A program made the translations under genes and the position numbers. From contig NZ_JACJOU010000026.1 in assembly GCF_014695725.1 (NCBI RefSeq), positions 186,001 through 250,000 of the forward strand: DNA of 64,000 nucleotides, given 5' to 3'. The notes under the pieces are model-generated. The model saw only the letters and a list, made by a program, of their open reading frames with translations, did no database searches and was not told where the DNA came from. Of this stretch, positions 9,151 through 17,979 are shown piece by piece (position 1 is the stretch's first letter; each line of letters begins with the position of its first letter). The stretch is from Microcoleus sp. FACHB-672. Lineage in GTDB: Bacteria > Cyanobacteriota > Cyanobacteriia > Cyanobacteriales > Oscillatoriaceae.

Positions 9151-9822
9151 ATGCTAGGGAAAGTAATAAAAAATCCGCGCTTTTGGTTAGGAATTGCTCT
9201 GGCAATTTGCTTGCTGCTTTGCGCTTTAGGACCACTCAAAGCGCTGTTTGATTACTCTTTTTTAGTGAAGCAGTTGGAAACCAGGGGAAACCTAGCAGTT
9301 TGCTTGTTTGTGGGAGTGTTTGCGCTGGCGACTGTGGTGGGAATTCCTGGAGTTCTTTTTCCCGTTGTTGCCGGCGCAGTGTTCGGTTTATTCTGGGGCA
9401 CCTTCTGGTCAGTTGTTGGGGCAACTTTGGGAGCAGTGGGTGCTTTCTGGGTGTCGCGTTATCTGCTGCGGGATTGGGCGGAACGTCGGTTTGCTGATCG
9501 TGGCGTGCTACACCGGCTGAATCAGGCAATCACCGGCAATGCTTTTGCGTTTGTTGTTGCTATCCGCTTTGCCCCAATTTCTCCATTTACAGTGGTAAAT
9601 TTTTTATTTGGCTTAACGCCAATTAACTGGATTCCCTATTCTACCGGCACGTTTATTGGCATTATCCCCGGTACGGTTGCTTACACTTGGGTCGGTGTCA
9701 CCGGCAATCAAGTTTTACAAACAGGTGATCGTGTGCCTTTTATCTTGGCATTGAGTTTTTTAAGCGTGTTGTCTTTGCTGCCGATTTTAGCGCGTAAAAA
9801 AGGCTTTTCTTCGGCAAAATAA
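9151..9822 (+). CDS. TVP38/TMEM64-family membrane protein (second copy)
   Basis: The 223-aa protein is a paralogue of its upstream neighbour. It repeats the same core: GIPGVLFPVVAGAVFGLFWGT, then ATLGAVGAFWVSRYLLRDWAERRF, then AIRFAPISPFTVVNFLFGLTP. It has about five or six hydrophobic segments and a basic C-terminus (ARKKGFSSAK). It is separated from the first copy by 146 bp that include an AAGGAGG site at about 9031-9037 with no convincing gene after it. Divergence between the two copies is substantial, so the duplication is not recent. Substrate unknown. Confidence 0.86.
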   Translation: MLGKVIKNPRFWLGIALAICLLLCALGPLKALFDYSFLVKQLETRGNLAVCLFVGVFALATVVGIPGVLFPVVAGAVFGLFWGTFWSVVGATLGAVGAFWVSRYLLRDWAERRFADRGVLHRLNQAITGNAFAFVVAIRFAPISPFTVVNFLFGLTPINWIPYSTGTFIGIIPGTVAYTWVGVTGNQVLQTGDRVPFILALSFLSVLSLLPILARKKGFSSAK

Positions 9823-9888
9823 GCCACTAATGAATCAGTGAGCAAAGTTCTAGACTGAAACAGAGGCATCGAGCAGCATAGGACGTTG

Positions 9889-10557
9889 TCAAAATGCGCC
9901 TCGCGTCGTGCCCCAGTCGAGCGCCGGATCTTGTTCGTGTCCCGCTGCTTTCATTGCTCGCTGGTAGCCGGCGCGAGCACTGATCCTTGCCAACCACGCC
10001 TTGATGTTGGGTCGGCTGTCGAGACCGACATTGTAGAATGCCTTCATCGTGCCGAACGGGAAGTGCATCATAATGTCGGCGACTGTAAATTCAGAACCGG
10101 CGAAGTAGGTTGCTTGCCCCAAGTGATCTTCAACCATTTGCAGGTGCCGATCCAGCCGTTCGTGTAGGGCAGATAGCAACGGCGAACTGCTTTCGGGTGC
10201 TGCCGCCATCCCTGCGATCCAGTACACGCTGATCTGCGTCATCAGACTGCCGTTCGCGTAGTGAAACCAGTACAGGTAGTCAGGATACTGCGGTGAGGTG
10301 ACAGGAACGGCGAGCCGTCCGTTTCCGTAGCGAGCCAGTATATACTCAATGATCGCGCCGGACTCGGCCATCACAATCTCGCCATCGCACAGCACCGGCG
10401 CACTGCCGATTGGATGAATGGATCGCAGTTCGGTCGGAGCGAGTTGCGTGGCCTGATCGCGTTGGTACACACGCAGTTCATAGGGTAACTCGAGTTCCTC
10501 AAGTAGCCAGATGATTCGCTCGGACTGAGAGACGTTGAGATGATGGACAGTGAGCAT
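9889..10557 (-). CDS. Glutathione S-transferase family protein
   Basis: The 222-aa cytosolic protein has a thioredoxin-like N-terminal domain (MLTVHHLNVSQSERIIWLLE, with Ser near 10-12 at the glutathione-activating position) and the glutathione-binding ESGAIIEYIL motif near 65-74. A helical C-terminal domain contains FAGSEFTVADIMMHFP, the N-capping/hydrophobic-staple region. It is convergent with the TVP38 genes. The family call is secure. The GC-rich sequence and proteobacteria-like composition suggest possible transfer, but that is only an impression. Its relation to arsenic thiol chemistry is unproven. Confidence 0.88.
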   Translation of the reverse strand: MLTVHHLNVSQSERIIWLLEELELPYELRVYQRDQATQLAPTELRSIHPIGSAPVLCDGEIVMAESGAIIEYILARYGNGRLAVPVTSPQYPDYLYWFHYANGSLMTQISVYWIAGMAAAPESSSPLLSALHERLDRHLQMVEDHLGQATYFAGSEFTVADIMMHFPFGTMKAFYNVGLDSRPNIKAWLARISARAGYQRAMKAAGHEQDPALDWGTTRGAF

Positions 10558-10625
10558 AATCCCCTGAAGGTGGCTGCGTGGACTTTGGTTTGAGTATAGC
10601 AGCGCCGGCGGTCACTGACAGATGC

Positions 10626-10729
10626 GAAGTCTCGATGCCGATTTGTCTGCTTCCTTGAGCGCCGCGCAAAGCACATTGAAGTCTCAATGCCGATTTGTCT
10701 GCTTCCTTGAGCGCCGCGCAAAGCACATT
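10626..10729. repeat. 52-bp tandem direct repeat, two copies
   Basis: The unit beginning GAAGTCTCGATGCCGATTTG at 10626 recurs at 10678 as GAAGTCTCAATGCCGATTTG with one base changed and is otherwise identical. The period is 52 bp. It lies upstream of the GST gene. The near-identity indicates a recent duplication. No protein or RNA is recognised in the unit. Confidence 0.9.
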
Positions 10730-10820
10730 GAGGAGATATCTAGTAGAGCGCTAACTCGGTTTCATTATTGATGTGCCGGCGGCTTCAGTGGTTAAAATTT
10801 CCTTCAAAAACCGCCGCGAT

Positions 10821-10870
10821 TTCTAAAATTTCTCATTGAATCGGCTTCTAAAATTTCTCATTGAATCGGC
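10821..10870. repeat. 25-bp tandem direct repeat, two copies
   Basis: The unit starting TTCTAAAATTTCTCATTGAA occurs at 10821-10845 and again, identically, at 10846-10870. It is non-coding and lies 100 bp beyond the end of the kinase gene. Confidence 0.9.
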
Positions 10871-10968
10871 TTGTTTATTTTTTTCTGCCTATGATTCAAA
10901 TTTAGCAAAATTTGATTTCCTCTTTCTTTTTGGGTTGCTCAATGGGAGAAAGACTCATGAATTTTGGG

Positions 10969-12621
10969 TTATTTTAATCCAGAATTTTGCTTAACATACA
11001 AAAACGGTACACCAACGAATAGGCAAGTGAAAAGTATGCCAACCGCACCTGTAACCAGCAACCTGATATTGAACAAGCTGACAACTAAAAGCGTTGCGAC
11101 TAATTCCTGAAATAATTTATCGGTTTTAATTTCTTTTGCTTGATTCAGGGCATTTTTTACCACCATAAAACAGCCGGCTAAAACGATAGCGTTTTGGGGG
11201 CTAAAAATGATCACATGATTAAAAATTGCGGCGATTGTGAAAAAGATTAAAACGTCTTGCAGGAACGCAGGTTTTTTGACTTTCTCTAACCATTGTTTGG
11301 AGCTAGTTTTAACAAGATTTTCTTCTGGCTCGATTGGAACGGGTTCAGGGAGCGGTGTAACTTTTAAAACTTTTTGCCACTCTGGAGTGCTCTGTTTATT
11401 AACTCTTCCAAAAACTTTAACTCTTTCTAAGGCGTTGAGTTGCAGTTCATTTAATTGTGATTGAATGACCCGCGTGACCTCGAAATAATTAACTTTATGT
11501 TCTTCTTCCCGATTGATGACAATTGTTAACTGAGCTTTTGCCAAACTTACTTGAACTTTTACCTCATAAGGGTTGAGGGCTTCTTGCAAAACCTTCTGAA
11601 TTTCTGTTCGCCGGCTTTGAATGGGGGGTTTGGGAACAATTGCAGAAGCAACTGGCACAGATGCGGGCAAAGATTTTACAGCCGGTTTTAGCATCGCTGG
11701 GGCAGCCGATCCAGCGGCTACAGGGCGCAACCCAATTGGGACGGGCGGTGGATTTAATGCTTTAATGACTTGGGCTGCGGACAAATAGCGCCGATTGATT
11801 GCCGGCTGCAACAATTTGTCTAAAATATGACCCAGCGGATCGCTAACAATTTGACCTAGATAATCGCGCCAAGCCCATGTTCCTTCCCGACTATCAAATA
11901 AGTCGAAGGGAGGCATTTGAGTCAGTAAATGAACGCAAGTCACGCCTAAGCTGTAGAGATCGCTGGCAAAAACCGCTTTACCCATGAGCTGTTCGGGTGC
12001 GGTGTACGCTGCTGAACCGATGACGGTGCCGGTTCTTTGCAAGGCAGTTCGGTTGACAAACTTTGCCGCGCCAAAATCAACTAAAACGAGTTGCCGGTCG
12101 GCGCTGCGGCGGATAATATTTTCTGGCTTAATATCGCGGTGAATCAGTTGGTTTGTATGGACAAATTGCAACACCGGCAGCAGATCATTGAGCAATTGCC
12201 GGATTTGCTTTTCATTAAAAGCACCCGACTCTGCCAATTCTTCAGCTAAATTGTGTCCATCAACAAATTCTTGCACCAAATACTGCTGCTGTCCTTGTTC
12301 AAAATGCGCCAGCAGTTCCGGTATTTGGGGATGTTTGCCTAAAACGTCTAATCTTATGGCTTCTTGGCGAAATAACTCCGCCGCTTTCACAGAATGAAGA
12401 AATCCCTGATCTTGCGGGAAAAATTGTTTAATCACGCAGCGCGGTTGCGAGGGTTTCATCTCATCCACCGCTACGAAAGTTCTGCCAAAACCGCCGGCAC
12501 CAATTGGTTTTATCGCCCGATAGCGTTCGCCCAGCAGTATTTTTGACCCGCAACTCTGGCAAAACTTGGCATCGTTGGTATTTTGGGGCTTTTGGCAATC
12601 AGGATGGAGGCAATAGCTCAT
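10969..12621 (-). CDS. Hanks-type serine/threonine protein kinase with zinc ribbon
   Basis: The full-length eukaryotic-like kinase is about 550 aa. It begins with a small zinc ribbon (C..PDC...FCQSCG, within the first 30 residues), then the glycine loop GAGGFG, the VIK lysine, the catalytic loop HRDIKPEN, the DFGAAK metal site and the APE-like APEQLMG. The kinase domain is followed by a Pro/Ala linker, a small alpha/beta domain (about 340-405) and a C-terminal hydrophobic part with several membrane segments (about 460-545). The longest frame starts at a TTG at 12633. I prefer ATG 12621 because MSYCLHPDC is the usual beginning of such cyanobacterial kinases. The substrate is unknown. Confidence 0.9.
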   Translation of the reverse strand: MSYCLHPDCQKPQNTNDAKFCQSCGSKILLGERYRAIKPIGAGGFGRTFVAVDEMKPSQPRCVIKQFFPQDQGFLHSVKAAELFRQEAIRLDVLGKHPQIPELLAHFEQGQQQYLVQEFVDGHNLAEELAESGAFNEKQIRQLLNDLLPVLQFVHTNQLIHRDIKPENIIRRSADRQLVLVDFGAAKFVNRTALQRTGTVIGSAAYTAPEQLMGKAVFASDLYSLGVTCVHLLTQMPPFDLFDSREGTWAWRDYLGQIVSDPLGHILDKLLQPAINRRYLSAAQVIKALNPPPVPIGLRPVAAGSAAPAMLKPAVKSLPASVPVASAIVPKPPIQSRRTEIQKVLQEALNPYEVKVQVSLAKAQLTIVINREEEHKVNYFEVTRVIQSQLNELQLNALERVKVFGRVNKQSTPEWQKVLKVTPLPEPVPIEPEENLVKTSSKQWLEKVKKPAFLQDVLIFFTIAAIFNHVIIFSPQNAIVLAGCFMVVKNALNQAKEIKTDKLFQELVATLLVVSLFNIRLLVTGAVGILFTCLFVGVPFLYVKQNSGLK

Positions 12622-12633
12622 ACTGGCAAGCAA

Positions 12634-13029
12634 TCAGCTGATTAAGTCTATAGTAAGTCTTCCCCACAAGCCGGCGCTTAGCCGCTCATAAAAGTTATGA
12701 ATTACGACTTTTGAGCGTGAAATCAGCATTTTTACTCAAAAATCTTGGTTGCGGCGACGCTCTTAGGGGTGTAGTTATGATGTGCCGGCGGATTGCACTT
12801 AAGGCAAATCTATGACATCGTTCGATTACGCTAACACACTCTCCAGTGAACAGGACTGGCTGAGTAAAGCTTTCAAGCGTATGAGCAATTGTTCAGGCAG
12901 CTTTGATAGCGGTGTCAGCTTTACCAGACTTCCGGCATCCTCAATCACTAAACCCACCCTACTGAGAGTTTGGCAAAACTGCGCCTAAAATTTCCCCTAA
13001 GCCGGCAAGATTCAATATTCCCTAATTCC
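12634..13029. other. Intergenic region with one small ORF
   Basis: This region contains the upstream area of the kinase gene and a possible 58-codon ORF (12812-12988) listed separately. GCCGGC occurs at about 12671, 12784 and 13002. No terminator or RNA gene is obvious. Confidence 0.4.
12812..12988 (+). CDS. Possible small ORF, 58 aa, unknown
   Basis: ATG 12812 opens a 58-residue frame (MTSFDYANTLSSEQDWLSKA...) ending at TAA 12986-12988, preceded by AAGG nine bases upstream. The composition is polar and soluble, with one Trp near each end and no signal peptide. I recognise no family. It may be a genuine small protein or the remnant of a larger gene. Confidence 0.25.
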   Translation: MTSFDYANTLSSEQDWLSKAFKRMSNCSGSFDSGVSFTRLPASSITKPTLLRVWQNCA

Positions 13030-15405
13030 CTAATCCTGTATCTCTTCAACGGTATTGACTGGGGCGATTTTTTTGCCAACTAAGTAATTGACACTCGCTA
13101 ACTCTTCCTGCGCGGCTGGGCTAAGCTGGACGACAAAATCTTTAGCCAGATAAAGAGTGGGGTGTTCGAGCAGTTCCGACACTTTCATATTTTTAAACTT
13201 TTGGGCGATGGATGCCGGCAGTCCCTGAATGTAAGAGTTGAGAAACCAACTGAGACACCAAATCGGCGCACCTGCGTCTTGAACCCCACATTCTATAATG
13301 TTTAAATCTTCGGCAAAAAGATTCTTCAGACCGCTGCTAGTCATATTGTAGTAATGATCCGGATAGCCGTGAAAAGGTTGCAAAAAGGGAACTTGGATGT
13401 AAAGTTTTCCCCCTGGCTTTAACACTCTAATAATCTCTTGAGCGCATTCAAATGGATTTTTGACGTGTTCTAAAACCGCAAAAGAAAACACGGCATCAAA
13501 AACATTGGATTGAAACGGCAGTTTTTCCCCAATTCCTACTACGTCAGTTGTTGCGTATTCAACGATTTCAAAATTGATCACATTTGAATGCGGTGAATAT
13601 TTTCTCAATCCACAACCGTTATCTAAAATTAACCCCTCTGGAAATTCTCGGATGATCTGCCGGCACAGTTCGTCGTAGCCACTGCTAGAAATATTTGTTG
13701 TTGGCTTAACTTTTCCGTACTCGATTAATTCTTTTGTCAGAAAATTATAACTCGTTCTATTTTTGCTAAACTCCTCACCACAATCACAGCAACGCAAAGC
13801 ACTCTCTAAATCTTCTAATTTTTCACTCTCACAAATCGGACAGCGCAGAATTGTGCGAAGGGTTTGAAGTTTATGATTTTTAACTTCCCAAAAATTTTCA
13901 AATGCTTGACGGGAAATTTTAAACGGTAAGGCAAAACTGCACTCTCGATTCTCAACGAAAAAGTGGATCGACCAAACATCGCCCGGAGAAAAATCCGCAA
14001 TTGACAGGAAATGCTGGAACCCCAGCACATAATTATACGGAGAGTGTGCTTTTAAATCGGGACGCGTTTCAATGGCTAGGGGTTGAATAAATGTGCCGCC
14101 GGCATTTTGCAGGGTAGGCTGTTCGATGGGATGTGTTGCTGTTACCCACCCACGAATTATAAGAAAGGTGGCTGTCACTTCTTCATTTAAAGCAGGTGAA
14201 TCCAGCCAGTATGTAAAGGGTTGAATTTCTTGGTTTTGGATATTTAAATCTGCCAAAACTGTATTTGCAATTGAAAATGTTAAAGGGAATGTGTGTTTTT
14301 CACCATTGATTAAAAATCGCAAAAACCAAGATTCTTGGGATAAAAGGTTGCGAGTTGACAGATAATGTTGGAACCCCACAACATAAGAATGGGGATAATC
14401 CGCTTCCACATCTTGCCGGTTGAGAATTTCCAGCGGTTCAACCCAGGTGCCGGTGTTGCAAAGGGTTAACTCTGCGATGGGTGAATCCGAAGTCATCCAC
14501 CCCCGCAAGAAAACCCCACCTGAAGCGATTTTTTCGTCTGATTTTGGAGATTCAATCTTGCAAGTAAAGGCTGCTTCAGATAAATTATTATTTTTTAATT
14601 CTTCAATAACTTGTCTAGAAATTGCAAAAGGCACGAGAAAATTATATTTTTTTCCTTTAATTGAAAAATGGATAGACCAGGGATCAGACTCATCGGATAA
14701 AAGGTCAATCGCTGATAGATAATGTTTAAATCCTAGTACATAATAATGGGGAGACTCAGCCGCAACATCTGGACGCTTGGTTATTTGTAACGGTTGAATG
14801 CAGGTGCCGGCCTGATTTTGCAAAGTCGGATTTTCTATAAGATATTCAGACTTAATCCAGCCTCGAACGGCAATAATTCGTGAATTAACTTCTTCGTTGA
14901 AGGTTGGGGAATCAATACAGTAGCTAAACGGCTGTGTGAAACGAGTTGGATTTTTTAGTTCGTCTAGCAAGTTTTGGGAAACTGTAAAGTTAACGGGAAA
15001 GTTATGAGGTTTAGAGTTAATTAAAAACTCAACATTCCATAAATCGCCTAACAATAAATCAAAAATAGAAAAATAAGATTGAAAGCCTACCACATATTGG
15101 CCGGCATAATCGGCTTCTACATCTGGACGACTGACAATTGCTAAGGGTTGAGTGTAAGTGCCGGCAGCATTTTGAAGCACAGGACGTTCTATCGGATACT
15201 CAGACGTAATCCAGCCACGAATCGCCATTAAAGTAGACGAAATTTCTTGATTAACTTTTGGGGAATCTAAGTAGTAGTTAAACGGGAAAGAAGATAAATT
15301 AGGGTCGCTTAAGTTTAAATTTAGATTGTTTTCACCCTCTCCAGCTAATTTTTTAGCCGGCAGTGTCTTTGAAACTAACTTAAATAGATTTTTGATTGGC
15401 TTCAT
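13030..15405 (-). CDS. Four-repeat protein with C-terminal zinc-ribbon methyltransferase
   Basis: The 791-aa protein has two parts. Residues 40-510 are four tandem copies of a domain of about 115 aa (40-155, 159-275, 279-392, 396-510). Each contains a DSP start, a central RGW followed by (I/M/V)(T/K), a PL.I...RPD-like segment and a (V/L)GF(Q/K)(H/S)Y(L/F)S segment. From 522 there is a zinc ribbon (CPIC and CCDC) and then a class I SAM methyltransferase with ILDNGCG at 593-599 and VFSFAVLEHVKNPFE as the post-II region. The methyltransferase resembles those found in polysaccharide and lipid-linked glycan clusters. The repeat is beta-rich by appearance and I cannot name it; a carbohydrate-binding or scaffold role is a guess. 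It starts at ATG 15405. Confidence 0.8.
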   Translation of the reverse strand: MKPIKNLFKLVSKTLPAKKLAGEGENNLNLNLSDPNLSSFPFNYYLDSPKVNQEISSTLMAIRGWITSEYPIERPVLQNAAGTYTQPLAIVSRPDVEADYAGQYVVGFQSYFSIFDLLLGDLWNVEFLINSKPHNFPVNFTVSQNLLDELKNPTRFTQPFSYCIDSPTFNEEVNSRIIAVRGWIKSEYLIENPTLQNQAGTCIQPLQITKRPDVAAESPHYYVLGFKHYLSAIDLLSDESDPWSIHFSIKGKKYNFLVPFAISRQVIEELKNNNLSEAAFTCKIESPKSDEKIASGGVFLRGWMTSDSPIAELTLCNTGTWVEPLEILNRQDVEADYPHSYVVGFQHYLSTRNLLSQESWFLRFLINGEKHTFPLTFSIANTVLADLNIQNQEIQPFTYWLDSPALNEEVTATFLIIRGWVTATHPIEQPTLQNAGGTFIQPLAIETRPDLKAHSPYNYVLGFQHFLSIADFSPGDVWSIHFFVENRECSFALPFKISRQAFENFWEVKNHKLQTLRTILRCPICESEKLEDLESALRCCDCGEEFSKNRTSYNFLTKELIEYGKVKPTTNISSSGYDELCRQIIREFPEGLILDNGCGLRKYSPHSNVINFEIVEYATTDVVGIGEKLPFQSNVFDAVFSFAVLEHVKNPFECAQEIIRVLKPGGKLYIQVPFLQPFHGYPDHYYNMTSSGLKNLFAEDLNIIECGVQDAGAPIWCLSWFLNSYIQGLPASIAQKFKNMKVSELLEHPTLYLAKDFVVQLSPAAQEELASVNYLVGKKIAPVNTVEEIQD

Positions 15406-15775
15406 AAATTTTCTAAGTGATTATTCAGGGCTTCAAGCTGCCTGAGTTCTTAAAAAAGTATCACAGATTTGCCACTTTGCTGTACCGCTATCCTAAACCA
15501 TCGCCTCAGCCCAGACAAATTGAGCCGGCTGGAGCCACATCTGCACCGGCTGGCTTAAGCTAAGAGTACGTGCGACATCGTCTCCCTTTCTCAGAAGTGC
15601 CGGCTAGCTGCCCAATTAACTGTCTACTCAAAATCGTTATGAGTATGATATATTTGTTACAGTTCTTAAATAAGCAGTCGGTGCGCGTGTGGCTGTAAAG
15701 ACGCACCAGAGGCGTCTCTACCTTGCCTAAACTCCCGCACAAGTAGAGTGTAAACATTCAAGGAGATAACGGTTC
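15406..15775. other. Divergent intergenic region upstream of peroxiredoxin
   Basis: This stretch is shared by the four-repeat methyltransferase gene (leftward) and the peroxiredoxin gene (rightward). It contains a hairpin AGACGC (15699-15704) / GCGTCT (15712-15717) of a kind dispersed in cyanobacterial intergenic DNA, and a TATGAT that could be a -10 box at about 15645-15650. No gene is seen. Confidence 0.4.
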
Positions 15776-16381
15776 ATGACTCATCACGCAGAAGGATGTC
15801 TCCGGGTTGGCCAAACTGCCCCAGACTTCACCGCAACAGCTGTGGTCGATCAAGAATTCAAGACGATTAAATTGTCTGATTATCGTGGCAAGTATGTAGT
15901 CCTGTTCTTCTACCCCCTTGACTTCACCTTTGTGTGTCCCACAGAGATCACAGCCTTTAGTGATCGTCACGGAGATTTCTCTAAAATCAACACCGAAATT
16001 CTTGGCGTTTCAGTTGACAGTGAATTTTCTCACTTGGCATGGATTCAAAGCGACCGCAAATCCGGCGGCGTCGGCGATTTGAACTATCCACTTGTCTCTG
16101 ATATTAAGAAAGAAATTAGCACAGCTTACAACGTGCTCGATCCGGAAGCTGGAATTGCCTTGCGAGGTCTCTTTATTATCGATAAAGAAGGTACAATTCA
16201 GCACGCAACCATTAACAACCTTGCCTTTGGTCGTAACGTGGATGAAACTCTGCGGACACTGCAAGCGATCCAGCACGTCCAGTCTCACCCCGATGAAGTC
16301 TGTCCCGCTGGCTGGCAGCCTGGTGATCAGACGATGACTCCCGATCCAGTCAAATCCAAAGTCTACTTTTCCGCTGTATAA
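15776..16381 (+). CDS. Typical 2-Cys peroxiredoxin
   Basis: This thiol peroxidase reduces H2O2 and alkyl hydroperoxides, usually recharged by thioredoxin. The 201-aa protein has the peroxidatic cysteine in DFTFVCPTE (C54) and the resolving cysteine in DEVCPAGW (C176), at the spacing of typical 2-Cys enzymes. The GGVG and YF elements associated with sensitivity to over-oxidation are both present (GGVG at 97-100, YF near the C-terminus). The start is ATG 15776, preceded by AAGGAGATAA. It is first in a + strand run of three redox genes. Confidence 0.95.
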   Translation: MTHHAEGCLRVGQTAPDFTATAVVDQEFKTIKLSDYRGKYVVLFFYPLDFTFVCPTEITAFSDRHGDFSKINTEILGVSVDSEFSHLAWIQSDRKSGGVGDLNYPLVSDIKKEISTAYNVLDPEAGIALRGLFIIDKEGTIQHATINNLAFGRNVDETLRTLQAIQHVQSHPDEVCPAGWQPGDQTMTPDPVKSKVYFSAV

Positions 16382-16616
16382 TTTTCAGAATTTAGCTGGA
16401 AATTAGGGCGATTAAGTAGCGAGTGGCAGGGGCAGTTTTATGAAATTAGATTATTGCTTATATTTTGAATATTTGCGGTCTAAACGCCCCTGCTGGACTA
16501 CCGATTTGAAGAAATAAAATAGCCCAAGATCGATTGCCGGTAATGAGTAAACGGTGAATAAGTATTACTCATTACCGATTATTCATTGCCAAACTTTAGC
16601 AGGAGATATCGACTTT

Positions 16617-17159
16617 ATGCTGACTTCTACTGACTTTAGCGGCTTAATCAATCAGCGCTTCTTCAACAACTTTTTGCCGAAGCCGGCAGTCAATAAGCTA
16701 TACATGGAAGTCTGTCCGCCAGACTTTGAACTGCCTGATATCAAAGGCAACCGCCGACTCAAATTATCAGAATATCGAGGAAAGCAACCCGTCATACTCG
16801 CTTTCACACGCATCTTTACAGAAAAGCAGTATTGTCCCCTGTGCTTTCCCCATATCAAAGCCATGAATCAGGCTTACGAAAAATTTACCGAAGCCGGCGC
16901 AGAAGTTTTAATGATTAGCAGTACCGATGAGCAACAAAGTAAAATTGTCATCGAAGATTTGCATATCAAAATGCCGTTGCTAAGCGATCCTAAATGCGGC
17001 GTGTTTCGCGCCTATGGAACAGGTCAAGCCCTCGGTGCTCCCCTGCCGGCACAATTTGTCCTCGACAGACAAGGAAAACTCCGCTACAAGCACTTGTTCT
17101 CCTTCCTCGATCCCAATGCCGGTGTCGAAAAACTGCTAGAAGCACTGAAGAATTTGTAG
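16617..17159 (+). CDS. Peroxiredoxin-like (AhpC/TSA, redoxin) protein
   Basis: The product is about 180 aa with a thioredoxin fold. The motif region is FTEKQYCPLCFPHIKAM, where the Cys-Pro-Leu-Cys pair takes the place of the peroxidatic TxxC site, so it is an atypical member of the AhpC/TSA group. SEYRGKQPVILAF and the later FVLDRQGKLRY are standard fold elements. The longest frame begins at 16554. I start it at ATG 16617 because AGGAGATATC lies directly upstream and the extra 21 residues are unrelated to the fold. It follows the 2-Cys peroxiredoxin gene by 235 bp and precedes a GST gene by 55 bp. Confidence 0.8.
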   Translation: MLTSTDFSGLINQRFFNNFLPKPAVNKLYMEVCPPDFELPDIKGNRRLKLSEYRGKQPVILAFTRIFTEKQYCPLCFPHIKAMNQAYEKFTEAGAEVLMISSTDEQQSKIVIEDLHIKMPLLSDPKCGVFRAYGTGQALGAPLPAQFVLDRQGKLRYKHLFSFLDPNAGVEKLLEALKNL

Positions 17160-17214
17160 ATGTTTCCTAGCTAAAAATCCCTGATTAACTCGCCTCAAAA
17201 CGAAGGAATAACTG

Positions 17215-17820
17215 ATGATAGAACTCTACACCTTCACCACACCCAACGGACGCAAAGCGTCAATCATGCTGGAAGAAACCGGCCTTCCCTACAACACCCA
17301 TAAAATTGACATTACCAAAAACGATCAATTCACCCCAGAATTCATCGCCATCAACCCCAACAGTAAAATTCCCGCGATTGTTGACAATGATGCCGGTATC
17401 ACCGTATTTGAATCCGGCGCAATACTCATTTATCTCGCCGAAAAAACCGGCAAATTCCTCCCCACAGACACCAAAAATCGCATTCAAGTTATCCAATGGT
17501 TGATGTTCCAAATGGCAAGCGTCGGGCCAATGTTCGGCCAACTAAACCACTTCAAACGCTTTGCCCCTGAAAAAATTCCCTACGCCATCGAACGCTATGA
17601 AAAAGAAACCCTGCGGCTTTACAGCGTCCTCGATAAACAACTAGAAAACCACGAATACATCTGCGGCGACTACTCAATTGCCGATATGGCTATATACCCT
17701 TGGGTTGCCATTTATGAATTCCAAGGACTCACCCTCGACGCACACCCCAGTCTTAAACGCTGGGTAGAAACCGTCCAGCAACGCCCCGCAGTTCAGCGCG
17801 GGATGGCAGTTCCAGTATAG
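17215..17820 (+). CDS. Glutathione S-transferase (nu-class-like, YfcG/YghU type)
   Basis: The 201-aa protein has the N-terminal MIELYTFTTPNGRKASIMLE signature of the YfcG/YghU-like GST group, in which TPN binds glutathione and disulfide reductase activity is common. FESGAILIYLAEKTG (residues 64-78) is the glutathione-binding segment, and CGDYSIADMAIYPW is the conserved C-terminal helix start. It is 55 bp after the peroxiredoxin-like gene with AAGGAATAA upstream, consistent with one redox operon. Unrelated in detail to the GST gene at about 10 kb. Confidence 0.9.
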   Translation: MIELYTFTTPNGRKASIMLEETGLPYNTHKIDITKNDQFTPEFIAINPNSKIPAIVDNDAGITVFESGAILIYLAEKTGKFLPTDTKNRIQVIQWLMFQMASVGPMFGQLNHFKRFAPEKIPYAIERYEKETLRLYSVLDKQLENHEYICGDYSIADMAIYPWVAIYEFQGLTLDAHPSLKRWVETVQQRPAVQRGMAVPV

Positions 17821-17822
17821 TA

Positions 17823-17871
17823 GGGGCATGGGGCATGGGGCATGGGGCATGGGGCATTGGGCATTGGGCAT
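17823..17871. repeat. Heptanucleotide tandem repeat GGGGCAT, seven units
   Basis: Five GGGGCAT and two TGGGCAT units lie in direct succession just after the GST stop codon. A 28-bp direct duplication (GGCTTCGCCAACCTAAAGGT, from 17872 and again from 17900) follows at once. Copy number is likely to vary between strains. Confidence 0.9.
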
Positions 17872-17979
17872 GGCTTCGCCAACCTAAAGGTATGGGCAAG
17901 GCTTCGCCAACCTAAAGGTACGGGCATGAGAGAGAGGGAGATAGAAAAACTTGGCATCATACCCTCATATTATCTCTAA

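Larger units (their letters stand above)
10558..10968. other. Intergenic region with two tandem duplications
   Basis: This region separates the GST gene start and the kinase gene end. It holds two direct tandem repeats listed separately (52 bp x2 and 25 bp x2). Short ORFs that run through the 52-bp repeat are translations of the repeat and not credible genes. The GST promoter should lie near 10560-10620. Confidence 0.5.

Noticed and set aside
10499-10726. Minus-strand ORFs upstream of the GST gene
   Set aside because: They translate the 52-bp tandem repeat and overlap the GST promoter region.
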